Part shown: piece after piece, positions 34,810 to 45,328 of the stretch
Layout of the letters: each line of letters begins with the position of its first letter
Numbering within the stretch: the stretch's first letter is position 1
Source: Mycolicibacterium sp. P1-5
Lineage (GTDB): Bacteria; Actinomycetota; Actinomycetes; Mycobacteriales; Mycobacteriaceae
Assembly (NCBI RefSeq): GCF_008329565.1
Contig: NZ_NPKT01000013.1
Coordinates: 1 to 64,000, forward strand
Length of the DNA: 64,000 bases
Direction: 5' to 3'
Program-made: the position numbers and the translations under genes
Notes under the pieces: model-generated
The model's database searches: none
What the model was told of the DNA's origin: nothing
The model's input: only the letters and a program-made list of their open reading frames with translations

Positions 34810-36399
34810 TCAGACGACGTCGCGGCGGCGGTAGAGGACACCGGCGGTAAGCGTGACGGCGACCGCGACCACGACCATCACGCCCAGTGTGGCAACGGAA
34901 ACCGATGATGGTGCTGTGGTGCGGCCAACCGGCGAGGCGTCGATGAGCCACCGTGGCAACCGCAGCAGCGCACCAAGATAGAGCGCTGCAACCACGAATA
35001 TGACAGCAAGCCAGGCGATCCCGGGATGTCGTAGCGCCACCGCGAGACCGGCGACGGCGGCCATTACCGCCATCGCGGGCAGGAATGCCAGCGCAGCCAG
35101 GGTCAGTCGCGCGATCGTGGCGGGCTCGCCGAGCGTCAGGCCCGCACCGAGGCCGTTGCCCAAGCCCGCGCAGGTGAGGAGCACCGCCGCCCCGGTCAAC
35201 GCCGCGCCCACTGCTGACAACAGCCACGTCCACCGCGACACCGAACCTGCCAGCACCGCCTCACCGATTCCCGACTCTTCATCCCGGCTGAGCCTCACCA
35301 CAACAGTGACCACATACGCCGTCGTCGCGGCGGCTAGGAACTGCGTCATCGTGGTGTAGACCCCATCAGTGCCCTGCGCTGAAAGCACCCGCGCCAGTAG
35401 CTCGTTGCCGCTCGCCGCGTCCAGCAGTGACTTGGTCATCGAACCGAACGCCGCCCCGGCGATCAGCAGACCGATCGCCCAGCCCACCGTCAGGCCGCGG
35501 TGGATCACCAGCTGAAGTCCGAAGACGCCGCCGACCGGACGGGCACGGGCGTGCTCCCCGGAGGACGCCAGGACCCCGTCGTCGTACTGGCGCCGGTTCT
35601 CCAATGCCACCGTTGCCACGACGAGCACGACGGCCAGAGCGGCCAACAGCCCCAGCGGCCACCACCGCAACGCGACGAACGGGCGCATCTGCTGTGCCCA
35701 GGCGATGGGGGAGAGCCAACTCAGCGCGCTGCCCGAGTTGTCGATCACGTCACCGGCGCCCCGCACCAGCACCGCGGCGGCCAGCGCGGCGAGGGCTGCG
35801 CCACTGGCACTTCTGGCCTGACGCCACAATTGAGCGCTCAGCGCCGCGAGCACGCCGAAGACGGTAGCCACAGCCGTGATACCCACGCACATCGTCGCGG
35901 TATCGACCACCGGGAAACCACTTGCCGCCATTGCGATCGTCATCGTCACCGACAGCACCGTGTTCACCAGCACGACCAGGCTCAGCGCGGCGGCAGTGCG
36001 GGCGTTGCGGCCGACGATCGAGGAGAGCACCAGTTCAGCGGCACCGCTTTCCTCCTCGGCGCGGGTGTGGCGGATGACCGTCAGCACCGAGAGGATTGAT
36101 GCGGCCACGATCAGCGTCAGGGTGAGTTCGTTGGCCATCATGACGCCGAGGTCGGTTTCGTTGCCCCCGAACATGGGGCCGCCCAACATGATTCCAGCAG
36201 GCGTCTTGAGCAGATTCACCCGTGCCTGGCGCTGTGCCGAATCGGGATAGGCGAGTTTGATCGCGTTGGGGGCGTAGATCATCATCAGCGTCAGCGTCGA
36301 GACCCACACCGTCAGCCGGAAGCGGTCGCGGCGCAAGGCGAAGCGGACCAGCGCACCGGTACCGGTCAGCGAGGACAGGGTTGAGGCGGTCGCGATCAT
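34810..36399 (-). CDS. ABC exporter permease, drug efflux type (Rv1217c-like)
   Basis: 529 residues, ATG at 36399, with about twelve membrane helices in two similar halves, as in ABC-2 type permeases of the DrrB/tetronasin group. An acidic [13 protein letters not shown] motif after helix 2, repeated in the second half as [14 protein letters not shown], is typical of these duplicated permeases and faces the ATPase. It overlaps the ATPase gene by four bases. In M. tuberculosis the Rv1217c-Rv1218c pump exports several drugs. Confidence 0.88.
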   Translation of the reverse strand: MIATASTLSSLTGTGALVRFALRRDRFRLTVWVSTLTLMMIYAPNAIKLAYPDSAQRQARVNLLKTPAGIMLGGPMFGGNETDLGVMMANELTLTLIVAASILSVLTVIRHTRAEEESGAAELVLSSIVGRNARTAAALSLVVLVNTVLSVTMTIAMAASGFPVVDTATMCVGITAVATVFGVLAALSAQLWRQARSASGAALAALAAAVLVRGAGDVIDNSGSALSWLSPIAWAQQMRPFVALRWWPLGLLAALAVVLVVATVALENRRQYDDGVLASSGEHARARPVGGVFGLQLVIHRGLTVGWAIGLLIAGAAFGSMTKSLLDAASGNELLARVLSAQGTDGVYTTMTQFLAAATTAYVVTVVVRLSRDEESGIGEAVLAGSVSRWTWLLSAVGAALTGAAVLLTCAGLGNGLGAGLTLGEPATIARLTLAALAFLPAMAVMAAVAGLAVALRHPGIAWLAVIFVVAALYLGALLRLPRWLIDASPVGRTTAPSSVSVATLGVMVVVAVAVTLTAGVLYRRRDVV

Positions 36400-37319
36400 T
36401 TCGCCGGAGTCCGGTATTCGCGCAGAAACAGGTCTTCCAGTGACGCCGGTGTCACGGTGAGGTCGACGAGACCCAGTTGGGTGAGGTGCTGCATCGTCGC
36501 GTCCAGCACGTCGCGACCGACCGTGAATCGGACCTGTCCGTCGACGATGTCCACCTCGTGCAGGCCCGGCCATCGGGTGACCACGGTGGGGTCGCGGCGG
36601 GTGCGTGCCGTCACTGTGGTCCGCATCAGATGCTGCAGCTGGGCCAGCGATGCGGATTGCACGGTGCGGCCAGATCGAATGATAGTGACTGTGTCGCAGA
36701 CCTTCTCGACCTCGGCGAGGACATGGCTGGACAGCAGGACTGCCGCACCACGATGAGCAGCCTCGCGGACGCACTGCTGAAAGACGTTCTCCATCAACGG
36801 ATCGAGACCCGATGTGGGTTCGTCGAGAATGTAGATGTCGGCGTCGGTCGCGAAGGCCGCAACCAGCGCCACCTTCTGGCGGTTACCCTTCGAGTACGTG
36901 CGGGCTTTCTTGTGCGGGTCGAGTTCGAAGCGCTCGATCAGCCGGTCGCGCCGGCGCGGGTCCGCGCCGCCGCGCAGACCGCAGACGAAGTCGATCACCT
37001 GTCCACCGGTCAGGTTCGGCCACAGCGTGACATCGCCGGGCACGTAGCCGATCCGCCGGTGCAGCGCCACCGCGTCGCGCCACGGGTCACCGCCCAGCAG
37101 CCGCACGTGCCCGCCGTCGGCGCGCAGCAGGCCCAACAGAATTCGGATGGTCGTGGACTTGCCCGCACCGTTGGGACCCAGGAAGCCCGCGATCGAGCCG
37201 GCCGGGACGGTCATGTCCATCCCGTCCAATGCGCGGGTCCGCCCGAAAGTCTTGACCAGTCCCCGGATCTCGACCGCGACGGTCTCAGTGCGCGTCGTCG
37301 GCGCCGATGCCCTCGTCAT
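36396..37319 (-). CDS. ABC exporter ATP-binding protein (Rv1218c-like)
   Basis: 307 residues, ATG at 37319. Complete nucleotide-binding domain: Walker [10 protein letters not shown] near residue 49, Q-loop region [15 protein letters not shown], signature [14 protein letters not shown] (SxGxxQ variant usual in DrrA-type pumps), Walker [15 protein letters not shown] and switch His in [10 protein letters not shown]. It energises the neighbouring permease. Its start overlaps the TetR gene by 35 bp, so the repressor and the pump are co-expressed. Confidence 0.92.
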   Translation of the reverse strand: MTRASAPTTRTETVAVEIRGLVKTFGRTRALDGMDMTVPAGSIAGFLGPNGAGKSTTIRILLGLLRADGGHVRLLGGDPWRDAVALHRRIGYVPGDVTLWPNLTGGQVIDFVCGLRGGADPRRRDRLIERFELDPHKKARTYSKGNRQKVALVAAFATDADIYILDEPTSGLDPLMENVFQQCVREAAHRGAAVLLSSHVLAEVEKVCDTVTIIRSGRTVQSASLAQLQHLMRTTVTARTRRDPTVVTRWPGLHEVDIVDGQVRFTVGRDVLDATMQHLTQLGLVDLTVTPASLEDLFLREYRTPAK

Positions 37320-37962
37320 CTGATTCTCCCTCGGTATGGGTCGCGATTTCGCCATGGGCTGCGAAGCTGTCGAACATCGTCGAATCGGTGAGCAGGCCTT
37401 CGGTGTAGAGCTCGAGGGCCGGCAGCATCATCTCGTTGGCATAGTCGTGCAGCACGGCTCGCAAATCCGTTGGGTTGTGGTGCAATTGGAGGTAGAGCAG
37501 GAATGCGCCGCCGCCGGCCATGCCCAGATACCTCGCCCGTGCGGCGGGATCGCGGCTCGGTTTGATCGTGCCGGCCTGCACACCCTCGGCGAGGTAGCCC
37601 TCCACATTGGCGAACATCGTGCGCCACAGGTTTCTGGCCAGCTCACCGCCGGTCTGCATACTTCGCACCAGGTAGGCCATCATCGGGGCGAACGACTCGA
37701 TGTCGGCCGCCGCAGCAAGCCAGGTGGCCGGGTCGGTGGAGCGGATCGTCGCGGACTTCTCGTTGCGGATCTCGGCGGCGATGTGGTCGTCGCAAGCCTG
37801 TCGTAGCCCGTCCTTGGATCCGAAGTGGTGGATCACCAGCCCGGGGCTGACGCCGGCGGCCTCGGCGATTGCGCGCACCCCGACGGTGAATCCGTGCGCT
37901 CCGAACTGTTCGATCGCGGCGTCCCGGATCCGGGCCACGGTCGTCAGATCGGTTGAACGCAT
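37285..37962 (-). CDS. TetR-family repressor of the ABC exporter (Rv1219c-like)
   Basis: 225 residues from ATG 37962 (MRSTDLTTV, as Rv1219c). The N-terminal helix-turn-helix is [20 protein letters not shown] followed by [20 protein letters not shown]; the rest is a helical ligand-binding and dimer domain, with an acidic tail ([14 protein letters not shown]). M. tuberculosis Rv1219c represses the downstream efflux genes and binds inverted repeats upstream of itself. Similar repeats occur here at 37962-37995. An in-frame GTG at 37980 would place the first palindrome inside the gene and is less likely. Confidence 0.9.
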   Translation of the reverse strand: MRSTDLTTVARIRDAAIEQFGAHGFTVGVRAIAEAAGVSPGLVIHHFGSKDGLRQACDDHIAAEIRNEKSATIRSTDPATWLAAAADIESFAPMMAYLVRSMQTGGELARNLWRTMFANVEGYLAEGVQAGTIKPSRDPAARARYLGMAGGGAFLLYLQLHHNPTDLRAVLHDYANEMMLPALELYTEGLLTDSTMFDSFAAHGEIATHTEGESDDEGIGADDAH

Positions 37963-37995
37963 GTTCAGCATGCTAAACACTCGTTCAATCGAACG
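37962..37995. promoter_or_regulatory. Two inverted repeats, probable TetR operator
   Basis: TGTTCAGCATGCTAAACA (37962-37979) is an 18-bp palindrome with one mismatched pair, and CGTTCAATCGAACG (37982-37995) is a second with 5-bp arms. They abut the start of the TetR gene, the usual place for autorepression. The first overlaps the start codon, so binding would also block initiation. Confidence 0.65.
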
Positions 37996-38043
37996 TCAAG
38001 GACTCACGCCGAAGCGAGGTGAGAAATCAGAAAGATAAAAAAT

Positions 38044-38709
38044 TTAGTCGCGGGCGGCGACGAGAAGGCCGTCGCCCAGCGGGATCAACACCGGGGTGAG
38101 CCGCTCATCCTCGGCGATCAGGCGGGCGGCCTCCCGCACTGCCGTGACCTCGGCGTCGTTGGCCGTCGGATCGCCGGCGCGGCCGCCGAGGGCGGAGCGA
38201 TGCACGACGATCGCGCCGCCGGGCCGCAGTAGGCGGATGCCTTCGACGATGAAATCGGGCTGATCCGACGGTGCGGCGTCGAGAAACACCAGGTCATAGG
38301 ACTCGTCGGCCAGCCGGGTGAGGACCTCCTGGGCCCGTCCAGCGATCAATCGGGTGCGCGAGGGGCCGATGCCGGCCTCGTTGAACGCCTGCTTGGCGAT
38401 GCGCTGGTGCTCGGGTTCGATGTCAATGGTGGTCAGAACGCCATCCTCACGCATGCCGGACAGCAGCCATAGCCCGCTCACCCCGGTGCCGGTGCCCACC
38501 TCGACGACTGCTTTGCCACCGGAGAGTCGTGCCAGTACGCTGAGCAGCGCTCCAACGGCTGGCGTCACCGCGCCGGCGCCCGCATCCACGGCGCGCTCCC
38601 GGGCAGCCGCGACGATGGCATCCTCTGAGATCGAACCCTCGGCATGAGCGAGGATCCGGTCGGCGCGACTGGCCTCCGGCTGGCCTGATTGGTCCTCGGT
38701 AGTGGCCAT
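38044..38709 (-). CDS. SAM-dependent O-methyltransferase (Rv1220c-like)
   Basis: 221 residues, ATG at 38709. Class I methyltransferase of the caffeoyl-CoA/catechol type: SAM loop [32 protein letters not shown], and [16 protein letters not shown] with the metal-binding Asp. It matches Rv1220c closely but the Asp-Ala-Asp/Lys metal site is altered (DAAPSDQ), so activity may differ from classic metal-dependent members. Substrate unknown. It is divergent from sigE, a conserved mycobacterial arrangement. Confidence 0.9.
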   Translation of the reverse strand: MATTEDQSGQPEASRADRILAHAEGSISEDAIVAAARERAVDAGAGAVTPAVGALLSVLARLSGGKAVVEVGTGTGVSGLWLLSGMREDGVLTTIDIEPEHQRIAKQAFNEAGIGPSRTRLIAGRAQEVLTRLADESYDLVFLDAAPSDQPDFIVEGIRLLRPGGAIVVHRSALGGRAGDPTANDAEVTAVREAARLIAEDERLTPVLIPLGDGLLVAARD

Positions 38710-38873
38710 TCTCAAAAGCGTAGGCGCACTTGGATCGACGGGTTAGCAGGCGCGCCCGGGCACCGTGGGTGGCGAACCGGCCAATTCAACGCATAGGGGC
38801 CGGCCGTCAAGGGTGACGCGCCGTCCAGCAGTGAAACAGCCGGACACAAAACAATAACGAAAGTATTTCTTAG

Positions 38874-38896
38874 TCAAACCTTAGTTAGCTCAAACC
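38874..38896 (+). promoter_or_regulatory. Direct repeat TCAAACC upstream of sigE
   Basis: TCAAACC occurs at 38874-38880 and 38890-38896, 16 bp start to start, in an AT-rich stretch 35-55 bp before sigE. MprA, the response regulator that drives sigE under envelope stress, binds loosely conserved direct repeats in this position in other mycobacteria. The match is by arrangement only. Confidence 0.35.
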
Positions 38897-38921
38897 GTTC
38901 CCCCACAGCTGTGGGGAACGG
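38895..38921 (+). promoter_or_regulatory. Near-perfect hairpin/palindrome in the sigE leader
   Basis: CCGTTCCCCCACAG (38895-38908) directly abuts its inverted copy CTGTGGGGAACGG (38909-38921), with one bulged C. It ends 8 bases before the sigE ATG, so the only possible ribosome-binding bases (GGGGAACGG) lie in the 3' arm. It could be an operator or an RNA stem that hides the ribosome site. Confidence 0.6.
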
Positions 38922-38929
38922 TAGCGGGC

Positions 38930-39703
38930 ATGGAACAGAGCCCCCGCTGGTCGGGGAATATGCCCGACAACGGTCGCGTTGTCAGGCTTGATGCGGTCGG
39001 CGGCAGCCAGCCGTCAACGCAGGTCAATCAGGAGGATCCGACGACCACCACATTGATGGCTCCGGCGCACATGTCGCACCCCGAGCAGTATGGGGATGCG
39101 GAGTGGGTTGAGCCGTCCGAGGAACTGCAGGGCACCGCGGTGTTCGATGCGACGGGCGACAGGACGGCCATGCCGTCCTGGGATGAGCTCGTACGTCAGC
39201 ACGCCGATCGGGTGTACCGGCTGGCCTACCGCCTGTCGGGCAACCCGCAGGACGCCGAGGACCTCACCCAGGAGACCTTCATCAGGGTCTTCCGCTCAGT
39301 GCAGAACTACCAGCCCGGCACGTTCGAGGGCTGGCTGCACCGGATCACCACGAACCTGTTCCTCGATATGGTCCGCCGTCGCGGCCGCATCCGGATGGAA
39401 GCACTGCCCGAGGACTACGACCGGGTGCCCGCCGACGAGCCCAACCCGGAGCAGATCTACCACGACTCGCGTCTTGGTGCGGATCTGCAGGCCGCACTCG
39501 ATTCGCTGGCACCGGAGTTCCGCGCGGCGGTCGTCCTGTGTGACATCGAAGGTCTGTCCTACGAGGAGATCGGTGCGACGCTCGGCGTCAAGCTGGGGAC
39601 TGTGCGCAGCCGCATCCACCGTGGCCGACAAGCGCTGCGCGAATATCTGGCGGCCCACTCCGGCCAGCACGGGCTGGCCGACTTCACCGCCGAATCCGCC
39701 TAA
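38930..39703 (+). CDS. sigE: ECF RNA polymerase sigma factor SigE
   Basis: 257 residues, ATG at 38930, Rv1221 ortholog. Region 2 ([19 protein letters not shown] and [17 protein letters not shown]) binds the -10 element, and region 4 ([20 protein letters not shown]) binds -35. The first 80 residues are a variable extension; shorter forms from internal starts such as the Met in PAHMSHPEQ are known in M. tuberculosis. It directs the response to cell-surface, heat and phosphate stress and is held by the anti-sigma factor RseA encoded next. The leader has a strong hairpin. Confidence 0.96.
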   Translation: MEQSPRWSGNMPDNGRVVRLDAVGGSQPSTQVNQEDPTTTTLMAPAHMSHPEQYGDAEWVEPSEELQGTAVFDATGDRTAMPSWDELVRQHADRVYRLAYRLSGNPQDAEDLTQETFIRVFRSVQNYQPGTFEGWLHRITTNLFLDMVRRRGRIRMEALPEDYDRVPADEPNPEQIYHDSRLGADLQAALDSLAPEFRAAVVLCDIEGLSYEEIGATLGVKLGTVRSRIHRGRQALREYLAAHSGQHGLADFTAESA

Positions 39704-39846
39704 ACGGGCAGGCAGCGGCCAAACTGTGGCCGTCATGTCATGTCGCCGATGGCTGCGCGCGCTACATTCGATCTAGCGGCGCCGCGCGCGAGCCATGGCC
39801 AGTAGTGCCTGCGACGCGGCCGACGCGAACCGAGAGGAGCGCAGTG

Positions 39847-40251
39847 ATGGTCGACCGTGGACACATGTTCCGTCGCGCATTCTCCTGGTTGCCCTCCCAG
39901 TTCGCTTCCCAGAGTGATGCGCCCATTGGGGCACCGCGCCAGTTCGGCTCCACTGAGCACCTGTCGATCGAAGCCATCGCTGCCTATGTTGACGGTGAGC
40001 TGCGGATGAAGTCATATCTTCGGGCGGCGCATCATCTGTCGCTGTGCCCGGAGTGCGCGGCCGAGGTGGAGGGTCAGGCCCAGGCGCGCACAGCGTTACG
40101 GGATTCGCTGCCGATCAGCATGCCGAGCAGCCTGTTGGGATTGTTGTCCCAAATCCCGCAGTCCGCGCCGGAGGAGCCGCCGGCCCCGCAGTCCGGACTC
40201 GCCGATCAGTTAGCTGATGGCACGGACCGCAGCCGGCGTAAGCGCCGGTAG
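39847..40251 (+). CDS. rseA: Anti-sigma-E factor RseA
   Basis: 134 residues, ATG at 39847 after a GAGAGGAGC ribosome site, Rv1222 ortholog. The zinc anti-sigma motif His-x3-Cys-x2-Cys is visible in AHHLSLCPECAAE near residue 60, preceded by EAIAAYVDGELRM. It binds SigE in the cytoplasm and releases it after oxidation or after PknB phosphorylation and ClpC1P2 degradation in M. tuberculosis. The C-terminal tail (QSGLADQLADGTDRSRRKRR) is low-complexity. Confidence 0.94.
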   Translation: MVDRGHMFRRAFSWLPSQFASQSDAPIGAPRQFGSTEHLSIEAIAAYVDGELRMKSYLRAAHHLSLCPECAAEVEGQAQARTALRDSLPISMPSSLLGLLSQIPQSAPEEPPAPQSGLADQLADGTDRSRRKRR

Positions 40252-40321
40252 GGTGGATGTGAAATCGAGCAAGAACATGCTCGGTCCCATAGCGCGCGCT
40301 CGCCGCTGAGCGCTTGGATAG

Positions 40322-41827
<1,506 letters not shown>

Positions 41828-41831
41828 CGCG

Positions 41832-42245
41832 ATGTTCGCCAACGTCGGTTGGGGCGAGATGCTCGTGCTACTCGTCATCGGGCTGGTGGTTCTGGGCCCG
41901 GAACGACTGCCTGGCGCCATCCGGTGGACGTCGAATTCGTTGCGGCAGGCGCGTGACTACATCAGCGGTGCCACCAGCCAGCTGCGCGATGACCTCGGGC
42001 CTGAGTTCGAAGATCTGCGTCAGCCGCTGAGCGAGTTGCAAAAACTTCGTGGCATGACGCCGCGAGCTGCGCTGACGAAACACCTTCTCGACGGCGATGA
42101 TTCGTGGATCGGCGAGGCATTCCAGACGCCCGGAGCCGCGGGCGCAGTGAAGCCGCACAGCGCGCCACCACCGCACGCAGTGGCACCGAAGCCCGAGCCG
42201 CTACCGCCCGGCACACCCGCGCCTTTTGACGCCGACGCGACCTGA
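41832..42245 (+). CDS. tatB: Twin-arginine translocase subunit TatB
   Basis: 137 residues, ATG at 41832, 4 bp after htrA. One N-terminal membrane helix with the TatA/B hinge ([20 protein letters not shown]), an amphipathic helix ([16 protein letters not shown]) and a variable Pro-rich tail. With TatC and TatA encoded elsewhere it recognises Tat signal peptides, including presumably the beta-helix protein at 7.8 kb. Confidence 0.94.
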   Translation: MFANVGWGEMLVLLVIGLVVLGPERLPGAIRWTSNSLRQARDYISGATSQLRDDLGPEFEDLRQPLSELQKLRGMTPRAALTKHLLDGDDSWIGEAFQTPGAAGAVKPHSAPPPHAVAPKPEPLPPGTPAPFDADAT

Positions 42246-42247
42246 GG

Positions 42248-42296
42248 GATTTCGGCGCGTTTTCGTTCGCCTAGCGGCGGTTATCGCGCCGAAATC
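42248..42296. terminator. Convergent long-stem hairpin between tatB and mrp
   Basis: GATTTCGGCGCG (42248-42259) and CGCGCCGAAATC (42285-42296) are perfect 12-bp inverted arms with a 25-base loop. The position between two convergent stops fits a bidirectional terminator, although the long loop resembles a repeat element as well. Confidence 0.6.
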
Positions 42297-42301
42297 GCGA
42301 C

Positions 42302-43447
42302 TTAGAGGTGGCGGGTGGTGTCCAAGCCCAGGGACATCCCGGCCAGCCCGCGCCGCCGCGCCGCCAGCTTGTCGGCGATGCCGCGCAACTCTTTGCCGGC
42401 CGCCGAGTCGGGCGCTGAAAGGACAAGCGGTACACCGCAATCGCCGGCCGCCACCAAGGCAGGATCCAGTGGCACCTGACCGAGCAACGGCACATCGGCG
42501 CCGACCGACCTGGTGAGACTTTCGGCGACCTGACGACCGCCACCCTCACCGAAGATCTGCATCGTCGTGCCGTCGGGCATCAGCAGCCCGGACATGTTCT
42601 CCACCACGCCGACGATGCGCTGGCGGGTCTGCAGCGCGATTGCGCCCGCGCGTTCGGCCACCTCGGCCGCCGCCAGCTGCGGCGTCGTCACCACCAGGAT
42701 CTCTGCACCCGGAATCAGCTGCGCCACCGAGATCGCCACGTCACCGGTGCCTGGCGGCAGGTCCAGCAGCAGCACGTCGAGATCACCCCAGTACACGTCG
42801 GCCAGGAACTGCTGCAACGCGCGGTGCAGCATCGGTCCGCGCCACACCACCGGCGCATTGCCCTGGGTGAACTGGGCGATCGAGATCAGCTTCACGTCGT
42901 GGGAGATCGGCGGCAGGATCATCGACTCGACCTGGGTCGGCCGCTCGTCGGTACCCATCATCCGCGGCACCGAATGGCCGTAGATGTCAGCATCGAGCAC
43001 GCCGACCGACAGGCCGCGGGCGGCCAGTGCCGCGGCCAGGTTGACCGTCACGCTGGACTTGCCGACGCCGCCCTTACCGGAGGCGACCGCGTAGACCCGG
43101 GTCAGCGAGCCCGGCTGGGCGAAAGGGATCACCGGCTCGGGCGCATCGCCGCGCAGCTGCTTGCGCAGTTCGGTGCGCTGCTCGTCGTTCATCACATCGA
43201 GGGCGACGGTCACCGCTGCGGTACCAGGCACGTCGGCGACGGCCTGGGTCACCCGTTCGGTGATCTCCGTCTTCTTCGGGCACGCCGAGGTCGTGAGGTA
43301 GATCTCGACGTGCACGCCGCCGTCGTCGGCGACCGAGATGCTTTTGACCATATTGAGCTCGGTGATCGGCTTGCGCAGCTCGGGATCGATGACTTTGCCC
43401 AGCGCGATGCGCACCTGGGTCTGCAGCTCGTTCTTCTGTTCGGACAT
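42302..43447 (-). CDS. mrp: Mrp/ApbC-family iron-sulfur carrier ATPase
   Basis: 381 residues, ATG at 43447, Rv1229c ortholog. N-terminal MIP18/DUF59 domain (ALGKVIDPELRKPITELNM) and a P-loop ATPase with deviant Walker A VASGKGGVGKSSVTVNLA near residue 120, VGVLDADIYGHSVPRM and LLLDLPPGTGDV. It carries or inserts Fe-S clusters into target proteins. The usual paired C-terminal CxxC of many ApbC proteins is not evident, as in other mycobacterial Mrp proteins. Confidence 0.93.
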   Translation of the reverse strand: MSEQKNELQTQVRIALGKVIDPELRKPITELNMVKSISVADDGGVHVEIYLTTSACPKKTEITERVTQAVADVPGTAAVTVALDVMNDEQRTELRKQLRGDAPEPVIPFAQPGSLTRVYAVASGKGGVGKSSVTVNLAAALAARGLSVGVLDADIYGHSVPRMMGTDERPTQVESMILPPISHDVKLISIAQFTQGNAPVVWRGPMLHRALQQFLADVYWGDLDVLLLDLPPGTGDVAISVAQLIPGAEILVVTTPQLAAAEVAERAGAIALQTRQRIVGVVENMSGLLMPDGTTMQIFGEGGGRQVAESLTRSVGADVPLLGQVPLDPALVAAGDCGVPLVLSAPDSAAGKELRGIADKLAARRRGLAGMSLGLDTTRHL

Positions 43448-43476
43448 CAGCGCCGAGTCTAGGCGGCGCGGCGCGA

Positions 43477-44682
43477 CTAGCTGGCCGGGCCCGGCAACGC
43501 ACCGTGCACGGGCGGCAGTGGAGCCACCGCCGCCGGAGCGGGCACCTCCGCGGCGGGCTCAGGAGCGGGCGGCGCCGCCGGCGGCATCATCGACGCCGGC
43601 TGCCACGCTGGCGGAGCGTCCGGAACCTGAGCAGTCACCGGCGGGGGAGCCTGCGAACCCAGGCAGATCACCTGGCACGGCGCCGACGGCACCGCGCCCG
43701 CCGGGCCGGGCAGCGGGCCAAGTGCCAGCGAACCGGCCGTCTCGGTGTTGGCGATGTTGAGCTGCGCCAGCGGGTCGGTCGGCGGCAGCCCGATCGCATT
43801 CAGCGGCAGACCCGGTCCCAAGCCTTCCGGGTTCTCCAGGTGCGCGTCGCCGAGGGCGGGGGCCGGCCCGACGATCGGCGGCAAGTTGATCGGCTCGACG
43901 CCGGTGGCATAAGCCGCAGCCCAGCCCAGCACGTTCTGGGCGTAGGCCATCGAGTTGTTGTAGCGCAGGATCGCGGTCAGCACCTGCGACTGGTTACGCA
44001 GATTCAGCCCGCCGCTGCACAGGTACCGGGCCGCGGCCAGGGCCGCGTCGTAGACGTTCTGCGGGTCGGCCTTGCCGTCGCCGTCGCCGTCGGCGGCGTA
44101 GCGCGACCAGGTGCCCGGGAGGAACTGCATGGGTCCCATCGCCCGGGCGAATACCGGTCGACCGGCCTGGACGGTCTGCACGATCACCTCGTTGCCCGAG
44201 AGGGTGCCGTCCAGGGTCGGGCCGTAGATCGGGCTGATCGCGGTTCCCCGCGCGTCGGTGGCGCCGCCGTTGGCGTGCATGGATTCGATGCGGCCGATCC
44301 CGGCCAGCAGATTCCAGCTCAGCCCACAGCCCGGTGCGGCCACCGACATCGCCTGCTCGGCATTGCGGTAGGCGGCCAGCGGCACCGCGGGGATGCGCAT
44401 GGAACCCATCGAGCTCACCACCATCGCCGGCGGCGGCGCCGACGGGGTGGCTGCGGCGAAGTGGAAGTTGGTGGGCTGCTTGGTCAAAGCGATGACGGTG
44501 ACACCGGAGGTGTCGACTTGCGGTGACACCGCGGCCAGCGGCATCACCTCTTGGCCGACGACCGGCGCGTGCGGCAGATCGGGGGACGCGCCCACCGCTC
44601 CGGCGAGTACGACCGGGGTGAGCACAGCAATTCCGAACGCAGGCTTCCGCACCATCCGGCTGACGCGGTTCCCTATGCCCAC
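43477..44682 (-). CDS. Lytic murein transglycosylase, MltB type (Rv1230c-like)
   Basis: 401 residues, ATG at 44682, with an N-terminal membrane/signal segment (AFGIAVLTPVVLAGAVGAS). The SLT_2/MltB domain has the catalytic Glu at residue 133 (GIGRIESMHANGG), ARAMGPMQFLPGTWSRYA and ILRYNNSMAYAQNVLGWA. A calcium-like DGDGDGKADP loop follows. The last 130 residues are a Pro/Ala-rich low-complexity tail. It cleaves peptidoglycan glycan strands outside the membrane, probably in growth or remodelling. Upstream GTCAC/GTGAC repeats may be MtrA sites. Confidence 0.88.
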   Translation of the reverse strand: MGIGNRVSRMVRKPAFGIAVLTPVVLAGAVGASPDLPHAPVVGQEVMPLAAVSPQVDTSGVTVIALTKQPTNFHFAAATPSAPPPAMVVSSMGSMRIPAVPLAAYRNAEQAMSVAAPGCGLSWNLLAGIGRIESMHANGGATDARGTAISPIYGPTLDGTLSGNEVIVQTVQAGRPVFARAMGPMQFLPGTWSRYAADGDGDGKADPQNVYDAALAAARYLCSGGLNLRNQSQVLTAILRYNNSMAYAQNVLGWAAAYATGVEPINLPPIVGPAPALGDAHLENPEGLGPGLPLNAIGLPPTDPLAQLNIANTETAGSLALGPLPGPAGAVPSAPCQVICLGSQAPPPVTAQVPDAPPAWQPASMMPPAAPPAPEPAAEVPAPAAVAPLPPVHGALPGPAS

Positions 44683-44720
44683 TCGCCCGTCCTCAGATCA
44701 TGCCTACCTGTGTGAACCAA

Positions 44721-44774
44721 GTCACCATACATACCTTCGTGACCTCAGTGGTATCCAATGGTCACCTTTGTCAC
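44721..44774. promoter_or_regulatory. Clustered GTCAC/GTGAC half-sites upstream of the transglycosylase
   Basis: GTCAC at 44721, GTGAC at 44739, and a tandem GTCAC-CTTT-GTCAC at 44761-44774 lie in the 88-bp leader. MtrA, the cell-cycle response regulator that controls many peptidoglycan hydrolase genes, binds GTCAC-type direct repeats. Assigned by motif and by target type only. Confidence 0.35.
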
Positions 44775-45328
44775 GAACTCGCCTCCTCGACAGGCGGTCG
44801 GGACTTCTTCGATTTGCGCTCGGAACCGTCGTTGGCCTTGCTGCCGCTGTCGGCGCGCAACGATTCCAGCAACTCGCGTATCTCCTCGAGTTCGCGGCGG
44901 AGGTAGTCGCGGGTGGCCACCTCGCCGACCGCCAACCGCAGCGAGGCCAGCTCGCGGGCCAGGAACTCGGTGTCGGCTTTCGTCTGCTGAGCGCGCCTGC
45001 GGTCTTCCTCGAGGGAGACCTTGTCGCGGTTCTCCTGCCGGTTCTGGGCCAGCAGGATCAGTGGCGCGGCATAGGCGGCCTGGGTGGAGAACGCCAGGTT
45101 CAGCAGGATGAACGGGTAGGGGTCCCATTGCCAGCGCACCGCGAACAGGTTCAGGGAGATCCAAACGATGACGAGGATCGTCTGCCACGCCAAATAGCGC
45201 CCGGTGCCCAGGAAGCGCGCGATCGACTCGCTGAACCGGCCGACCGCTTCGGCGTCGACGTTGAAGGACAGCCGCCGCCGCGCCGAGCGGGGCGTATCGA
45301 GGCGCTGACGCGCAGAAAGATCGCTCAC
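44771..45328 (-). CDS. DUF1003 membrane protein (Rv1231c-like)
   Basis: 185 residues, ATG at 45328, overlapping the MgtE-like gene by four bases. Two membrane helices (YLAWQTILVIVWISLNLFAV and YPFILLNLAFSTQAAYAAPL) with the DUF1003 link RWQWDPYP between them, then a long basic coiled coil (ENRDKVSLEEDRRRAQQTK) and a charged tail. The family is often beside magnesium or CBS-domain genes; here it is coupled to one, which suggests joint function in ion handling. Confidence 0.87.
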   Translation of the reverse strand: MSDLSARQRLDTPRSARRRLSFNVDAEAVGRFSESIARFLGTGRYLAWQTILVIVWISLNLFAVRWQWDPYPFILLNLAFSTQAAYAAPLILLAQNRQENRDKVSLEEDRRRAQQTKADTEFLARELASLRLAVGEVATRDYLRRELEEIRELLESLRADSGSKANDGSERKSKKSRPPVEEASS

